Assembly: GCA_050743625.1 (NCBI GenBank)
Contig: JBOGED010000308.1
Coordinates: 1 to 7,391, forward strand
Length of the DNA stretch: 7,391 nt
Direction of reading: 5' to 3'
Origin: JBOGED01 sp050743625
Lineage (GTDB): Bacteria; Actinomycetota; Nitriliruptoria; Euzebyales; Egibacteraceae
Shown here: in pieces, positions 1 through 6,440 of the stretch
How the letters are laid out: every line of letters starts with the position of its first letter
Numbering within the stretch: position 1 is the first letter of the stretch
Made by a program: the position numbers and the translations under genes
The notes under the pieces: model-generated
Told to the model about the DNA's origin: nothing
Databases searched by the model: none
The model's input: only the letters and a program-made list of their open reading frames with translations

Positions 1-442
1 GCGCCCCACCCGCCCCGCCACCAGCACGTGTGCGGTCGCGGGCGTCTACGCCCACAACCGCACACAGCCAGCGCAAGACGCGCGAGCACCCCAACGAGGT
101 GACGCGTCCAGGTGGGCTGGACGCCGCAACCGCACGACCCTGCCAATAACCACGTTATTTATGCCCGACACCTTAGGGGAGTATGCCCCCCCAAGTCGGA
201 GTTCGGGGGAAGTCCTTCGTGATAGGCCACTTTAAGTAAGTGGCATTTGCGGCTAGGGGCTTGGATCCGCGATCTTGCGCGTGAGTCAAGTTTGGCGGGT
301 CGGGTCGCGCACGTCGCGGAGGTGGCGGTAGCCAAGGCGGCCAAGGAAATGGACAGATCGGCTCGACGCATCGACGAGATCGCCGCCGCCCACGGAGCCG
401 CTCCGGCATAGCCAACGAGAGACCGGACCTCACCCATACCGC
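1..442. other. Gene-poor left edge with short palindromes
   Basis: No gene can be called with confidence in this stretch. Positions 1-140 are very GC-rich and open in several frames without a convincing start, domain or ribosome binding site; a gene end entering from outside the window cannot be excluded. From about 142 to 245 the base composition drops and several small inverted repeats cluster: AATAAC/GTTATT at 145-150 and 154-159, and GCCACTT/AAGTGGC at 226-232 and 238-244, plus short runs of C and G around 174-210. Such clusters are common at the edges of insertion sequences or in decayed mobile DNA, but no transposase is visible. Positions 226-411 contain an open frame that is described separately. 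Confidence 0.5.
226..411 (+). pseudogene. Possible gene remnant or small unknown protein (C-terminal part)
   Basis: This frame runs from just after the stops at 220-225 to a TAG at 409-411. Its second half (about 304-408) has coding-like codon use and gives an alanine- and charge-rich, probably helical tail ending in RRIDEIAAAHGAAPA. The first half translates to a more ordinary segment including LGAWIRDLARE. No ATG lies at a sensible place; a TTG at 247 would give 54 residues, but no good ribosome binding site precedes it and the frame begins inside a palindrome at 226-244. It could be a short protein, for instance a small helical or antitoxin-like one, or the surviving end of a gene cut by an insertion. 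I do not recognise the family. It converges on the acyl-CoA ligase gene, whose stop is 31 bases further on. Confidence 0.25.
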
Positions 443-2203
443 CTACCGCTCGTAGAGCGCCTCGATCTCGTCGGCGAAGTGTGCGCTCACGACGTCGCGG
501 CGCAGCTTGAGCGAGGGCGTGATCTCGTTGTCCTCCTGGCTGAAGTCGCGGGGTAGCACCTTCCACCGGCGGATCGACTCTGGCGTGCTGACCGTGGCGT
601 TCACGCGGTCGACGGCCTTGGCGACCTCGGACCGCACGGCGTCCGACTCGGACACGTGGGGGGAAGCGACAAGACCGCGGCTCGCGGCGAACAACGCGAG
701 CTCGTCGGGGTCGAGGGTGATCAGGCAACCGACGTACGGCCGGTTGTCGCCGACGACCATGGCTTGCGAGACGAGACGGTGCTCCTTGAGCGGCTCTTCC
801 AGCATGGCCGGCGCCACGTTCTTGCCACTCGCGGTGACGATCAGCTCCTTGAGCCGGCCGGTGATGCGGAGGAAGCCGGCGTCGTCCAGCTCACCGATGT
901 CCCCGGTGTGAAACCAGCCATCGGCGTCGAGTGCCCGCCTGGTCGCCGCGTCGTCGCGGAAGTACCCAGCGAAGACATTGCCGCCCCGGATGAGGACCTC
1001 GCCGTCCCCGCCGATCTTGACCTCGACGCCCGGCATTGGCGTGCCGACTGTCCCGAGCCGTAGCTTGTCGGGGGTGTTGACGGTCGAGGGGGACGTCGTC
1101 TCCGTGAGGCCGTAACCCTCGAGGATCGTGATACCGGCCGCGTAGAAGAACGAGGCGAGGTGAGGAGCGAGCGCGGCACCGCCCGACACGCAGTAGCGCA
1201 GCCGGCCGCCGAGCGCCTCACGCACCTTCGCGTAGACAAGCCTGTCCGCGATCGCATGCTCCACCTTCGTCACGAGACCGTGCCGCTGGGCGCCGGACCA
1301 TTGGGTGGACACCCGGACGGCGAGATCAAAGACCTTCGCCTTGGGACCTTGGGCCTTGTGCTGCGCGGCGTTGAACACCTTCTCTAACACGCGGGGGATC
1401 GAGAACAGAAACGTCGGGCGGAAGGAGGCGATGTCGTCGGCGAGCGTGGAGAGCGATCGGGCGTACCCGATCGTCACGTCGCTCTCTAAGCACGTGAACT
1501 GGATATGCCGGGCGAAGATGTGCGCGAGCGGGAGGAACAGCAGGGTGGCATCGCCTTCGCCCAGCAACCGTCTGAGCTGGTGCTCGGCCTGGCGCGCGTT
1601 CCACACCAGGTTCCCGTGTGTGAGCATGCAGCCTTTGGGGCGGCCGGTGGTGCCCGACGTGTAGACGATCGTTGCGAGATCGCCGTGGCGCGGGACGGAG
1701 GCTCGCGCGAGCACCTCCGCGCGGTGCGCTTCGAGCCCACGGCCCGCGAGCGTGTCGAGCCCGCCATCCTCGATGACGAAGAGCTCGTCGAGCCCGGCCT
1801 CAAGCTTGCGCGCCTGGTCGCTCGCCTCCGCGATCGCGAGCCTCGCGCCCGAGTCGGACAAGATCCAGGCGCACTGCTCGGATGAGCTGGTCTCATAGAT
1901 CGGGACCGTCACCGCGCCCGCGGACAAGATCGCGAGGTCGGCGATCGTCCACTCCATGCGTGTGGCGCTCATCAGCGCCACACGGTCGCCTGGCTGGACC
2001 CCGGCCGCGATCAGCCCAGCCGCCACGGCCCGGACGCGCTCACCGAGCCCCGACCAGTCCAGGCCGGCCCAGCCGTCAGGTGTCGCATAGCGCAGGACGT
2101 GCGCACCGCCGGGATTCGCCGCCCGCTCCCACAACCGGGTCGTGACCGTATGCGATGCGTCTACGGCGACGGGCTCCGGTCCTTGCGCATACGTCCTGGC
2201 CAC
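443..2203 (-). CDS. fadD: Long-chain fatty-acid-CoA ligase (AMP-forming)
   Basis: A 586-residue enzyme of the ANL (acyl-CoA synthetase/luciferase) superfamily, which activates a fatty acid with ATP to an acyl-adenylate and passes it to CoA; it acts in the cytosol or at the inner face of the membrane. Visible motifs are the P-loop YTSGTTGRPKG (181-191), EGYGLTET (362-369), GWFHTGDIG (429-437), the hinge GRLKELIVTASGKNVAP (449-465) and the C-terminal catalytic lysine in ITPSLKLRR (K566). Length and the PIYETSSSEQ segment (101-110) match the actinobacterial FadD15-like, long-chain group. The start is GTG, chosen because the frame opens there with a GGAG seven bases upstream on the minus strand. 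It is transcribed away from hemQ, leaving a 56-bp shared gap. Actual chain-length preference cannot be read from sequence. All key residues are present, so it looks functional. Confidence 0.93.
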   Translation of the reverse strand: MARTYAQGPEPVAVDASHTVTTRLWERAANPGGAHVLRYATPDGWAGLDWSGLGERVRAVAAGLIAAGVQPGDRVALMSATRMEWTIADLAILSAGAVTVPIYETSSSEQCAWILSDSGARLAIAEASDQARKLEAGLDELFVIEDGGLDTLAGRGLEAHRAEVLARASVPRHGDLATIVYTSGTTGRPKGCMLTHGNLVWNARQAEHQLRRLLGEGDATLLFLPLAHIFARHIQFTCLESDVTIGYARSLSTLADDIASFRPTFLFSIPRVLEKVFNAAQHKAQGPKAKVFDLAVRVSTQWSGAQRHGLVTKVEHAIADRLVYAKVREALGGRLRYCVSGGAALAPHLASFFYAAGITILEGYGLTETTSPSTVNTPDKLRLGTVGTPMPGVEVKIGGDGEVLIRGGNVFAGYFRDDAATRRALDADGWFHTGDIGELDDAGFLRITGRLKELIVTASGKNVAPAMLEEPLKEHRLVSQAMVVGDNRPYVGCLITLDPDELALFAASRGLVASPHVSESDAVRSEVAKAVDRVNATVSTPESIRRWKVLPRDFSQEDNEITPSLKLRRDVVSAHFADEIEALYER

Positions 2204-2259
2204 TGTCGTGCTCCGATCCCTGTCCCGTCTGGCCGAGCCGCTCGCTAGGCTGGCGGCCG
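2204..2259. promoter_or_regulatory. Divergent fadD/hemQ promoter region
   Basis: The 56 bases between the acyl-CoA ligase GTG and the hemQ ATG must carry most of the signals for both genes. On the plus strand TAGGCT (2246-2251) fits the actinobacterial -10 pattern TANNNT and would place transcription start at about 2258-2260, so the hemQ message would begin at or next to its ATG, a leaderless transcript. This agrees with the absence of a good Shine-Dalgarno before that ATG. No strong -35 is seen. On the minus strand the ligase has a GGAG ribosome site (2211-2214), but I cannot pick its -10 with confidence; the promoter may extend into the hemQ coding region. Confidence 0.45.
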
Positions 2260-3072
2260 ATGTCGACGCTATCAGGTCCCAGTGTGGTCCCCAGCGAGGG
2301 CTGGGGAGTCCTCCATCTCTTCTTTCACCTGCGCCGGGAGCTGGTGGAAGATCCCGCGCACGCCGCCGAGGATTTCTGCAAGCGGATCGCCTCGTTCGAA
2401 GCCGTACCGCCGTACCAGGCGTTGACCTTCAGCGTCCTGGGGCAGAAGGCGGACCTGGGGATGATGCTCCTGGGGCCGGACCTTGGCGTGCTCGACACGT
2501 TGAGTATCGAGCTGTCGCGCAGTCCCCTAGGCGCCGGACTGCTCCCCTCGGCGTCGTACGTGTCCCTGACCGAGTTGAGCGAGTACACGGCCACACGTGA
2601 GGACGAGGCTCGCCGGCTCGTTGCCGAGGAAGGTCTCGCCTCTGGCTCCGCGGAGCATGCGACCGCCCTCGCGGCCTTCGACGAGCGCATGGCCGCCTAC
2701 CTGGAGCATCGCCTCCACCCCCGGTTACCCCGCCGCCCCGTGTTGAGCTTCTACCCGATGAGCAAGCGGCGCGGCGAGCGGGAGAACTGGTACCTCCTGC
2801 CCCTCGACGAGCGCAAGCGTCTCATGAGCGGCCACGCCCGGCTTGGCCGCTCGTACCGGGGTCGGGTCCTGCAGCTCATCACCACGTCGGTGGGATTCGA
2901 CGACTGGGAGTGGGGGGTCACCCTGCTCGCCGACGACCCCAAGGCCATCTCCGACATCGTCTACGAGATGCGCTTCGACGAGGTCAGCGCCCGGTATGCG
3001 GAGTTCGGCCCGTTTGTTACTGGGTTGGTCATGCCGCCTGACCAGCTCATGGCCCGTTTAGGCCTCACGTAG
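2260..3072 (+). CDS. hemQ: Coproheme decarboxylase HemQ (chlorite dismutase family)
   Basis: A 270-residue protein of the chlorite dismutase fold. HemQ (ChdC) uses peroxide to decarboxylate two propionates of coproheme III, giving heme b, the last step of the coproporphyrin-dependent pathway; cytosolic. The active site matches Listeria ChdC residue by residue: Y165-P-M167-S-K169 correspond to Y147, M149 and K151; H192 is the proximal heme ligand, the same 27 residues after the tyrosine as in Listeria (H174); Q205 matches Q187. Strongly conserved stretches include GFDDWEWGVTL (212-222) and YEMRFDEVSARYAEFGPF (235-252). The frame is open 35 codons further upstream, but that part overlaps the divergent ligase gene and has no family similarity, so I start at the ATG at 2260 beside a -10-like TAGGCT. 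The key tyrosine and lysine and the lack of the chlorite dismutase arginine context argue against a true chlorite dismutase. The iron transporter lies downstream. Confidence 0.93.
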   Translation: MSTLSGPSVVPSEGWGVLHLFFHLRRELVEDPAHAAEDFCKRIASFEAVPPYQALTFSVLGQKADLGMMLLGPDLGVLDTLSIELSRSPLGAGLLPSASYVSLTELSEYTATREDEARRLVAEEGLASGSAEHATALAAFDERMAAYLEHRLHPRLPRRPVLSFYPMSKRRGERENWYLLPLDERKRLMSGHARLGRSYRGRVLQLITTSVGFDDWEWGVTLLADDPKAISDIVYEMRFDEVSARYAEFGPFVTGLVMPPDQLMARLGLT

Positions 3073-3123
3073 GAGTGTCTGCCGCGGGGCTGCTTTGCGC
3101 GCAGCGTGAATTTTTACGCGGGT

Positions 3124-3156
3124 GCGGTTGGGAGGGCATCGAGCCCTCCCAACCGC
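3124..3156 (+). terminator. Perfect 14-bp hairpin after hemQ, possible terminator
   Basis: GCGGTTGGGAGGGC (3124-3137) is followed by a five-base loop ATCGA and its exact reverse complement (3143-3156). It starts 51 bases after the hemQ stop. There is no T-run after it on either strand, so it is not a classical intrinsic terminator; stem-only terminators are often proposed in high-GC actinobacteria. It could instead protect the 3' end of the hemQ message or be part of a repeat. Confidence 0.45.
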
Positions 3157-3172
3157 GCTGCGCTCGCTGCGC

Positions 3173-3207
3173 GGCGCGGAACGCCGCGGTTCGCTCGGCG
3201 CCGCGCC
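3173..3207 (+). repeat. GC-rich hairpin with a two-base bulge
   Basis: GGCGCGG (3173-3179), bulged AA, then CGCCG (3182-3186) pair with CGGCG (3196-3200) and CCGCGCC (3201-3207), giving twelve base pairs around a nine-base loop. It lies only 16 bases after the 14-bp hairpin, so the two together form a tandem stem structure. No T-run follows. Function unknown; a second part of a terminator or a structured RNA are both possible. Confidence 0.4.
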
Positions 3208-3218
3208 CGTTCACACTG

Positions 3219-3246
3219 CAGCTTTCCTCCGCATACGAAGGAAAAC
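3219..3246. repeat. Palindromic repeat, copy 1 (imperfect)
   Basis: The left arm CAGCTTTCCTCC (3219-3230) is identical to that of copy 2, followed by GCATAC and a degenerate right arm GAAGGAAAAC in which the pairing has decayed. The two copies start 62 bases apart in the same orientation and share the central ATACG. It looks like a weaker copy of an operator or of a dispersed palindromic element. Confidence 0.55.
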
Positions 3247-3280
3247 GGCACCTCAACCGCACGTCGCCGGAGCAACAGCG

Positions 3281-3310
3281 CAGCTTTCCTCCAGATACGG
3301 AGGAAAGCTG
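3281..3310. repeat. Palindromic repeat, copy 2 (perfect 12-bp arms)
   Basis: CAGCTTTCCTCC (3281-3292), spacer AGATAC (3293-3298) and the exact reverse complement GGAGGAAAGCTG (3299-3310). It ends 112 bases before the permease start. The perfect arms and the presence of a second copy in the same intergenic region suggest either a paired binding site for a regulator or a REP-like dispersed repeat. I cannot count genome copies from this window. Confidence 0.65.
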
Positions 3311-3370
3311 ACAGTCAAAACCAGTTGTGCCGGCCAGAGGACGCCGGGGTTGTTTGCTGGGGGTACGCTG

Positions 3371-3400
3371 TGCGTTCACGGTTAGGTGCGGTTTACCTTG
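3371..3400 (+). promoter_or_regulatory. Transporter promoter with DtxR/IdeR-like iron box
   Basis: TTAGGTGCGGTTTACCTTG (3382-3400) matches the IdeR/DtxR consensus TTAGGTTAGGCTAACCTAA at 13 of 19 positions, with the core AGGT-7-ACCT perfectly symmetrical and correctly spaced. It covers a possible -10, TACCTT (3394-3399), that lies 17 bases after a weak -35, TGCGTT (3371-3376). Transcription would then start near 3406, just ahead of the ribosome site GGGAGGA (3414-3420). Iron-loaded repressor bound here would block the promoter, so the operon is expected to be on when iron is scarce. An alternative -10 is TACGCT (3364-3369), which would place the box just downstream of the start. Confidence 0.6.
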
Positions 3401-3422
3401 TCCGATTGTTCGCGGGAGGACT

Positions 3423-5030
3423 ATGGCTGTTGTCGCCGAGACTCGGGTTGGGCGCGCATCACGCCGCCGATCTCGCGTTCCCGTGTGGCTGTGGGTACCG
3501 GCGGCGGGCATTGCGGTGGCGATGCTGCTCCCCGTCGTGTACCTACTGGTGCGGGCCATGGGTTCTGACCAGGCTTGGAGCCAGATCGTCGACGGGGGGA
3601 CGGTCCGCATCTTGGGCAACAGCATCCTGCTCGCCCTTCTGGTCACGATGGGCAGCACCCTGCTGGCCGTCCCCCTCGCCTGGTTGACGGTACGGACGGA
3701 CCTCCCAGGCCGGTCGGTATGGGCCGTGCTCTGCGCGGTGCCACTCGTGATCCCGACGTACGTGGGCGCATTCGCGTACGTGGCCGCGTTCGGCCCCAGG
3801 GGCCTGTTGCAATCGCTCCTCGCCCCCTTCGGGGTCACACGGCTGCCTGAGCCATACGGGCTGCCGGGCGCCACGTTCGCGCTCACGCTGTTCACCTTCC
3901 CGTACCTCTTGCTCATCGTTCGTGGAGCGTTGGCCGGGATGGACCCGTCGCTCGAAGAGGCGAGCCGGGGACTGGGCCATTCCCCGATGGAGACGTTCCG
4001 CCGCGTCACCCTCCCGCAACTCCGGCCGGCTATCGGCGCTGGCGGGCTGCTGATCGGCCTGTACGCGCTCAGCGACTTCGGTGCCGTCAGCATCATGCGA
4101 TTCCCGACGTTCACCTGGTCGATCTACCTCGAGTACCAGGGCGCGCTCGACCGGACACGGGCGGCGGTGCTCGCGCTGGTGCTCGTCGCGCTCACGCTCG
4201 GGATCCTCGCCTTCGAGGCCGCCACGCGAGGGAGGACGAGCTATTACCGCACCGGCTCCGGCGCCCGGAGGGAGCCTCCTACCGTGCCGTTAGGGCGATG
4301 GCGGTGGCCGGCACTGGGGCTCTGCGGTGCCGTCGTCGGGCTGGCGTTGGCCGTGCCGCTCGCGGTCACGGGGTACTGGATCCTCCGGGGGATCAGCACC
4401 GGCCAGGACTTCGGGTCGCCATTCCTCGCGGCGCGGAACTCGCTGTGGGCATCAGGGATGGCGGCGGTCGTCGCCGCGGTGGCGGCGATGCCCGTCACCG
4501 TGCTGAGCGTGCGGTTTCGTGGGTGGTTGACGGCCCTCGTCGAGCGGGCGACGTTCGTGGGTTATGCGCTGCCCGGCATCGTCGTCGCGCTCTCGCTGGT
4601 GTTCTTTGGGATCCGCTACGGCGGTCCCCTGTACCAGACCCTCGCGCTCCTCGTGTTCGCGTATGCCGTCCGGTTCTTGCCCGAGGCCGTCGGCGCGACC
4701 CGCGCGAGCTTGCTTCAGGTCCCGCCGTCGATCGAGGAGGCCGCGCGCAGCCTGGGGCGTAGCGGGCCCAGAGTGCTGATGGAGATTACCGCGCCGCTCG
4801 TCCGGCCAGGGATCCTCGCGGGCGCGGCGCTCGTATTTCTCACCGCGATGAAGGAGCTCCCCGCCACGATCTTGCTCGCTCCCATCGGCTTCCGGACGCT
4901 CGCCACCGAGATCTGGAGCGGGACCGAGGGCGCGTTCTTCGCCCGGTCAGCCATGCACGCAGCGCTGCTCCTGCTGCTGTCGAGCGTCCCCCTCGTGTTC
5001 CTGCTCCGCCGGCGCGAAGGACTCACATGA
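3423..5030 (+). CDS. fbpB: Fe3+-type ABC transporter permease, two fused domains
   Basis: A 535-residue inner-membrane protein that forms the channel of a binding-protein-dependent importer, of the FbpB/SfuB ferric iron type. It contains two homologous permease halves with about twelve membrane helices (near residues 20-42, 65-88, 99-123, 151-170, 202-222, 246-266, then 294-320, 340-364, 374-396, 400-420, 460-480, 508-528). Each half has the EAA loop that docks the ATPase: EEASRGLGHSPMETFRRVTLP (178-198, shown as seen) and EEAARSLG (438-445). The start is the ATG at 3423, preceded by GGGAGGA; the frame is open 32 codons earlier but that part runs across the iron box. A 20-residue basic N-terminus (RASRRRSR) precedes the first helix. 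The stop overlaps the ATPase start by ATGA. Thiamine permease ThiP is also a fused type, but the partner ATPase here is longer than ThiQ and carries an extra C-terminal domain. Confidence 0.88.
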   Translation: MAVVAETRVGRASRRRSRVPVWLWVPAAGIAVAMLLPVVYLLVRAMGSDQAWSQIVDGGTVRILGNSILLALLVTMGSTLLAVPLAWLTVRTDLPGRSVWAVLCAVPLVIPTYVGAFAYVAAFGPRGLLQSLLAPFGVTRLPEPYGLPGATFALTLFTFPYLLLIVRGALAGMDPSLEEASRGLGHSPMETFRRVTLPQLRPAIGAGGLLIGLYALSDFGAVSIMRFPTFTWSIYLEYQGALDRTRAAVLALVLVALTLGILAFEAATRGRTSYYRTGSGARREPPTVPLGRWRWPALGLCGAVVGLALAVPLAVTGYWILRGISTGQDFGSPFLAARNSLWASGMAAVVAAVAAMPVTVLSVRFRGWLTALVERATFVGYALPGIVVALSLVFFGIRYGGPLYQTLALLVFAYAVRFLPEAVGATRASLLQVPPSIEEAARSLGRSGPRVLMEITAPLVRPGILAGAALVFLTAMKELPATILLAPIGFRTLATEIWSGTEGAFFARSAMHAALLLLLSSVPLVFLLRRREGLT

Positions 5031-6073
5031 GCGAGACGGTTATCCGCACCAAGGCGTTGACCTGCACATTCGGTGCGGTTCTCGCCGTCGATGGTGTCGA
5101 TCTCGATGTGTCTCGCGGGCTAGTGCTCGCGCTGCTCGGCCCGTCCGGCTGTGGCAAGACGACGATGCTCCGGCTGATCGCCGGCTTCGAGCGACCCGCG
5201 GCGGGTAGCGTCGAGATCGACGGCGTGCCCGTCGCGGGAGATGGGATATGGGTCCCCCCCGAGCGGCGCCGCGTCGGCATGGTGTTCCAGGACTATGCGT
5301 TGTTTCCCCACCTCACGGTCACGGGCAACATCGCGTACGGCCTGCGCGAGTGGCCACGGCAACGAGTGGCGGAGCGTCTCGCCGAGGTCCTGCGGCTCGT
5401 TGGCTTGCAGGGTTTAGACCGCCGGTATGCGCATGAGCTGTCTGGCGGCCAGCAGCAGCGGGTCGCCCTCGCGCGCGCACTCGCGCCGCAACCGGCGGTG
5501 ATTCTCATGGACGAGCCGTTCTCTAACCTGGACGCCGCGCTCCGTGGGCAGGTCCGCGGGGAGGTCAAGCGGATCTTGAACGACGCCCAGGCGACGGCGG
5601 TGTTCGTGACCCACGACCAAGAGGAGGCTTTCGCGATCGCCGACGAGGTGGCGGTCATGCGTGCCGGCCGGATCGCCCAGCAGGCGCAACCCGAGGAGCT
5701 CTACCGCCGACCGGCCGACCGCGGCATCGCGGCCTTCGTCGGCGACGCCGACTTCCTCCCCGGTCGCTCTCTGGGCCACCGAGTCGACACAGAGCTGGGC
5801 TCCTTGCGTCTCGCTCATCCCTTCCACGGCCCCGTCGAGGTGGTCCTGCGCCCCGAGGATGTGCGCCTCGAGAAGCACGATGAGGGACCGGCGCTCGTGG
5901 TCCAACGTGAGTTCTACGGTCACGACCAGATGCTCGTCGTCCAGCTCGAGACGGGGCGCGCCGTCCGCGCGCGGTTGGGGTCCTTGGACCCCCTCCGTCC
6001 TGGTGACCGATGCCACATCTGGGTCACCGCCCCCGTCCACGCCTACCCCGCGATCGAGCCCGAGCCGGCGTAG
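5027..6073 (+). CDS. fbpC: Fe3+-type ABC transporter ATP-binding protein
   Basis: A 348-residue ATPase that powers the fused permease encoded just before it; two copies would sit on the cytosolic side of the channel. All motifs are intact: Walker A GPSGCGKTT (38-46), Q-loop Q88 in VFQDYALFPHLTV, signature LSGGQQQR (138-145), Walker B VILMDEP (158-164), D-loop SNLD (166-169) and the switch histidine H196 in VTHDQEEA. A TOBE-type C-terminal regulatory domain follows, recognisable from VVLRPEDVRL (272-281) and running to about 340. This length and layout are typical of the CUT1/iron/polyamine ATPases; the fused permease partner points to iron. The gene begins inside the permease stop (ATGA, 5027-5030), so the two are translationally coupled. 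It ends 19 bases from the convergent HU gene. Confidence 0.9.
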   Translation: MSETVIRTKALTCTFGAVLAVDGVDLDVSRGLVLALLGPSGCGKTTMLRLIAGFERPAAGSVEIDGVPVAGDGIWVPPERRRVGMVFQDYALFPHLTVTGNIAYGLREWPRQRVAERLAEVLRLVGLQGLDRRYAHELSGGQQQRVALARALAPQPAVILMDEPFSNLDAALRGQVRGEVKRILNDAQATAVFVTHDQEEAFAIADEVAVMRAGRIAQQAQPEELYRRPADRGIAAFVGDADFLPGRSLGHRVDTELGSLRLAHPFHGPVEVVLRPEDVRLEKHDEGPALVVQREFYGHDQMLVVQLETGRAVRARLGSLDPLRPGDRCHIWVTAPVHAYPAIEPEPA

Positions 6074-6092
6074 GCGCGTTCCCGCGACCGCG

Positions 6093-6368
6093 TCAGCGGT
6101 TGACGGCTTCCTTGAACACCTTCCCGGCCTTGAACGCGGGAGCCCTGGAGGCCGAGACCTGGATCTCCTCCCCCGTCTGTGGGTTACGACCGGTACGAGC
6201 CGCACGCTCACGCAGCTCAAAGTTCCCAAATCCCGTGAGCGTGACCTTATTGCCACGCCCGACCTCGTCGGTGATGGCCTCCAAGATGGCGTCGAGGGCC
6301 GCCTGCACCTCGGTCTTCCGCATCCCGGAGCTCGAGGCGGCGGCGTCGATCAGCTCGGTCTTGTTCAT
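6093..6368 (-). CDS. hup: DNA-binding protein HU
   Basis: A 91-residue nucleoid protein of the HU/IHF family, which bends and compacts DNA as a dimer. The N-terminal helices MNKTELIDAAASS and KTEVQAALDAILEAIT are followed by the family signature around GFGNFELRERAARTGRNP (46-63), with the conserved RNP arm tip (61-63). It stops at the standard length and lacks the long lysine/alanine-rich tail of mycobacterial HupB, resembling Streptomyces HupA. The start is the ATG (complement of 6366-6368), with GAGGAG and AAAGGA upstream on the minus strand. The frame stays open far beyond this start, antisense to the tetR gene, but that part is not HU-like. It is convergent with the transporter ATPase and divergent from the TetR gene. 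No iron-related role is implied by position. Confidence 0.95.
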   Translation of the reverse strand: MNKTELIDAAASSSGMRKTEVQAALDAILEAITDEVGRGNKVTLTGFGNFELRERAARTGRNPQTGEEIQVSASRAPAFKAGKVFKEAVNR

Positions 6369-6440
6369 CTGTCCTTTTCTCCTCACAAGGGTGATCGGGC
6401 GGGCGTCGCGTGATCCGTCTTCTGACAGTCGGAACGGGCA

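Larger units (their letters stand above)
3073..3422. other. 350-bp non-coding region between hemQ and the iron transporter
   Basis: No gene is convincing here. The region holds, in order: a small AT-rich hairpin (GCGTGAA 3103-3109 with TTTACGC 3112-3118), a perfect 14-bp hairpin (3124-3156), a very GC-rich hairpin (3173-3207), two copies of a palindromic repeat (3219-3246 and 3281-3310), a probable promoter and a DtxR-like operator (3382-3400). It is far longer than needed for a promoter. The dense secondary structure suggests termination of hemQ, a structured RNA, or inserted repetitive DNA. Open frames through it are shadows of the GC-rich composition. Confidence 0.6.

Noticed and set aside
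159..728. Minus-strand frames covering 159-728 and 173-433
   Set aside because: The longer one overlaps the end of the ligase gene in another frame; both are arginine/proline-rich translations typical of shadow frames, without a ribosome site or motif.
2155..2259. N-terminal extension of HemQ by 35 residues
   Set aside because: The extra codons overlap the divergent ligase start and its ribosome site and translate to a non-family sequence.
3065..4114. Long minus-strand frame across the intergenic region and permease gene
   Set aside because: It mirrors the permease codons, is low in complexity and has no domain; high-GC genes often leave the opposite strand open.
3423..6073. Thiamine (ThiPQ) or polyamine transporter instead of iron
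   Set aside because: ThiQ lacks the C-terminal TOBE-like extension seen here, polyamine systems use two separate permeases, and a DtxR-like box precedes the operon. Not fully excluded.
6074..6092. Bidirectional terminator between the convergent ATPase and HU genes
   Set aside because: The gap is only 19 bases and shows no convincing hairpin with a T-run.
5414..6256. Minus-strand 280-codon frame opposite the ATPase gene and overlapping HU
   Set aside because: It overlaps two clear genes and shows no recognisable motif.
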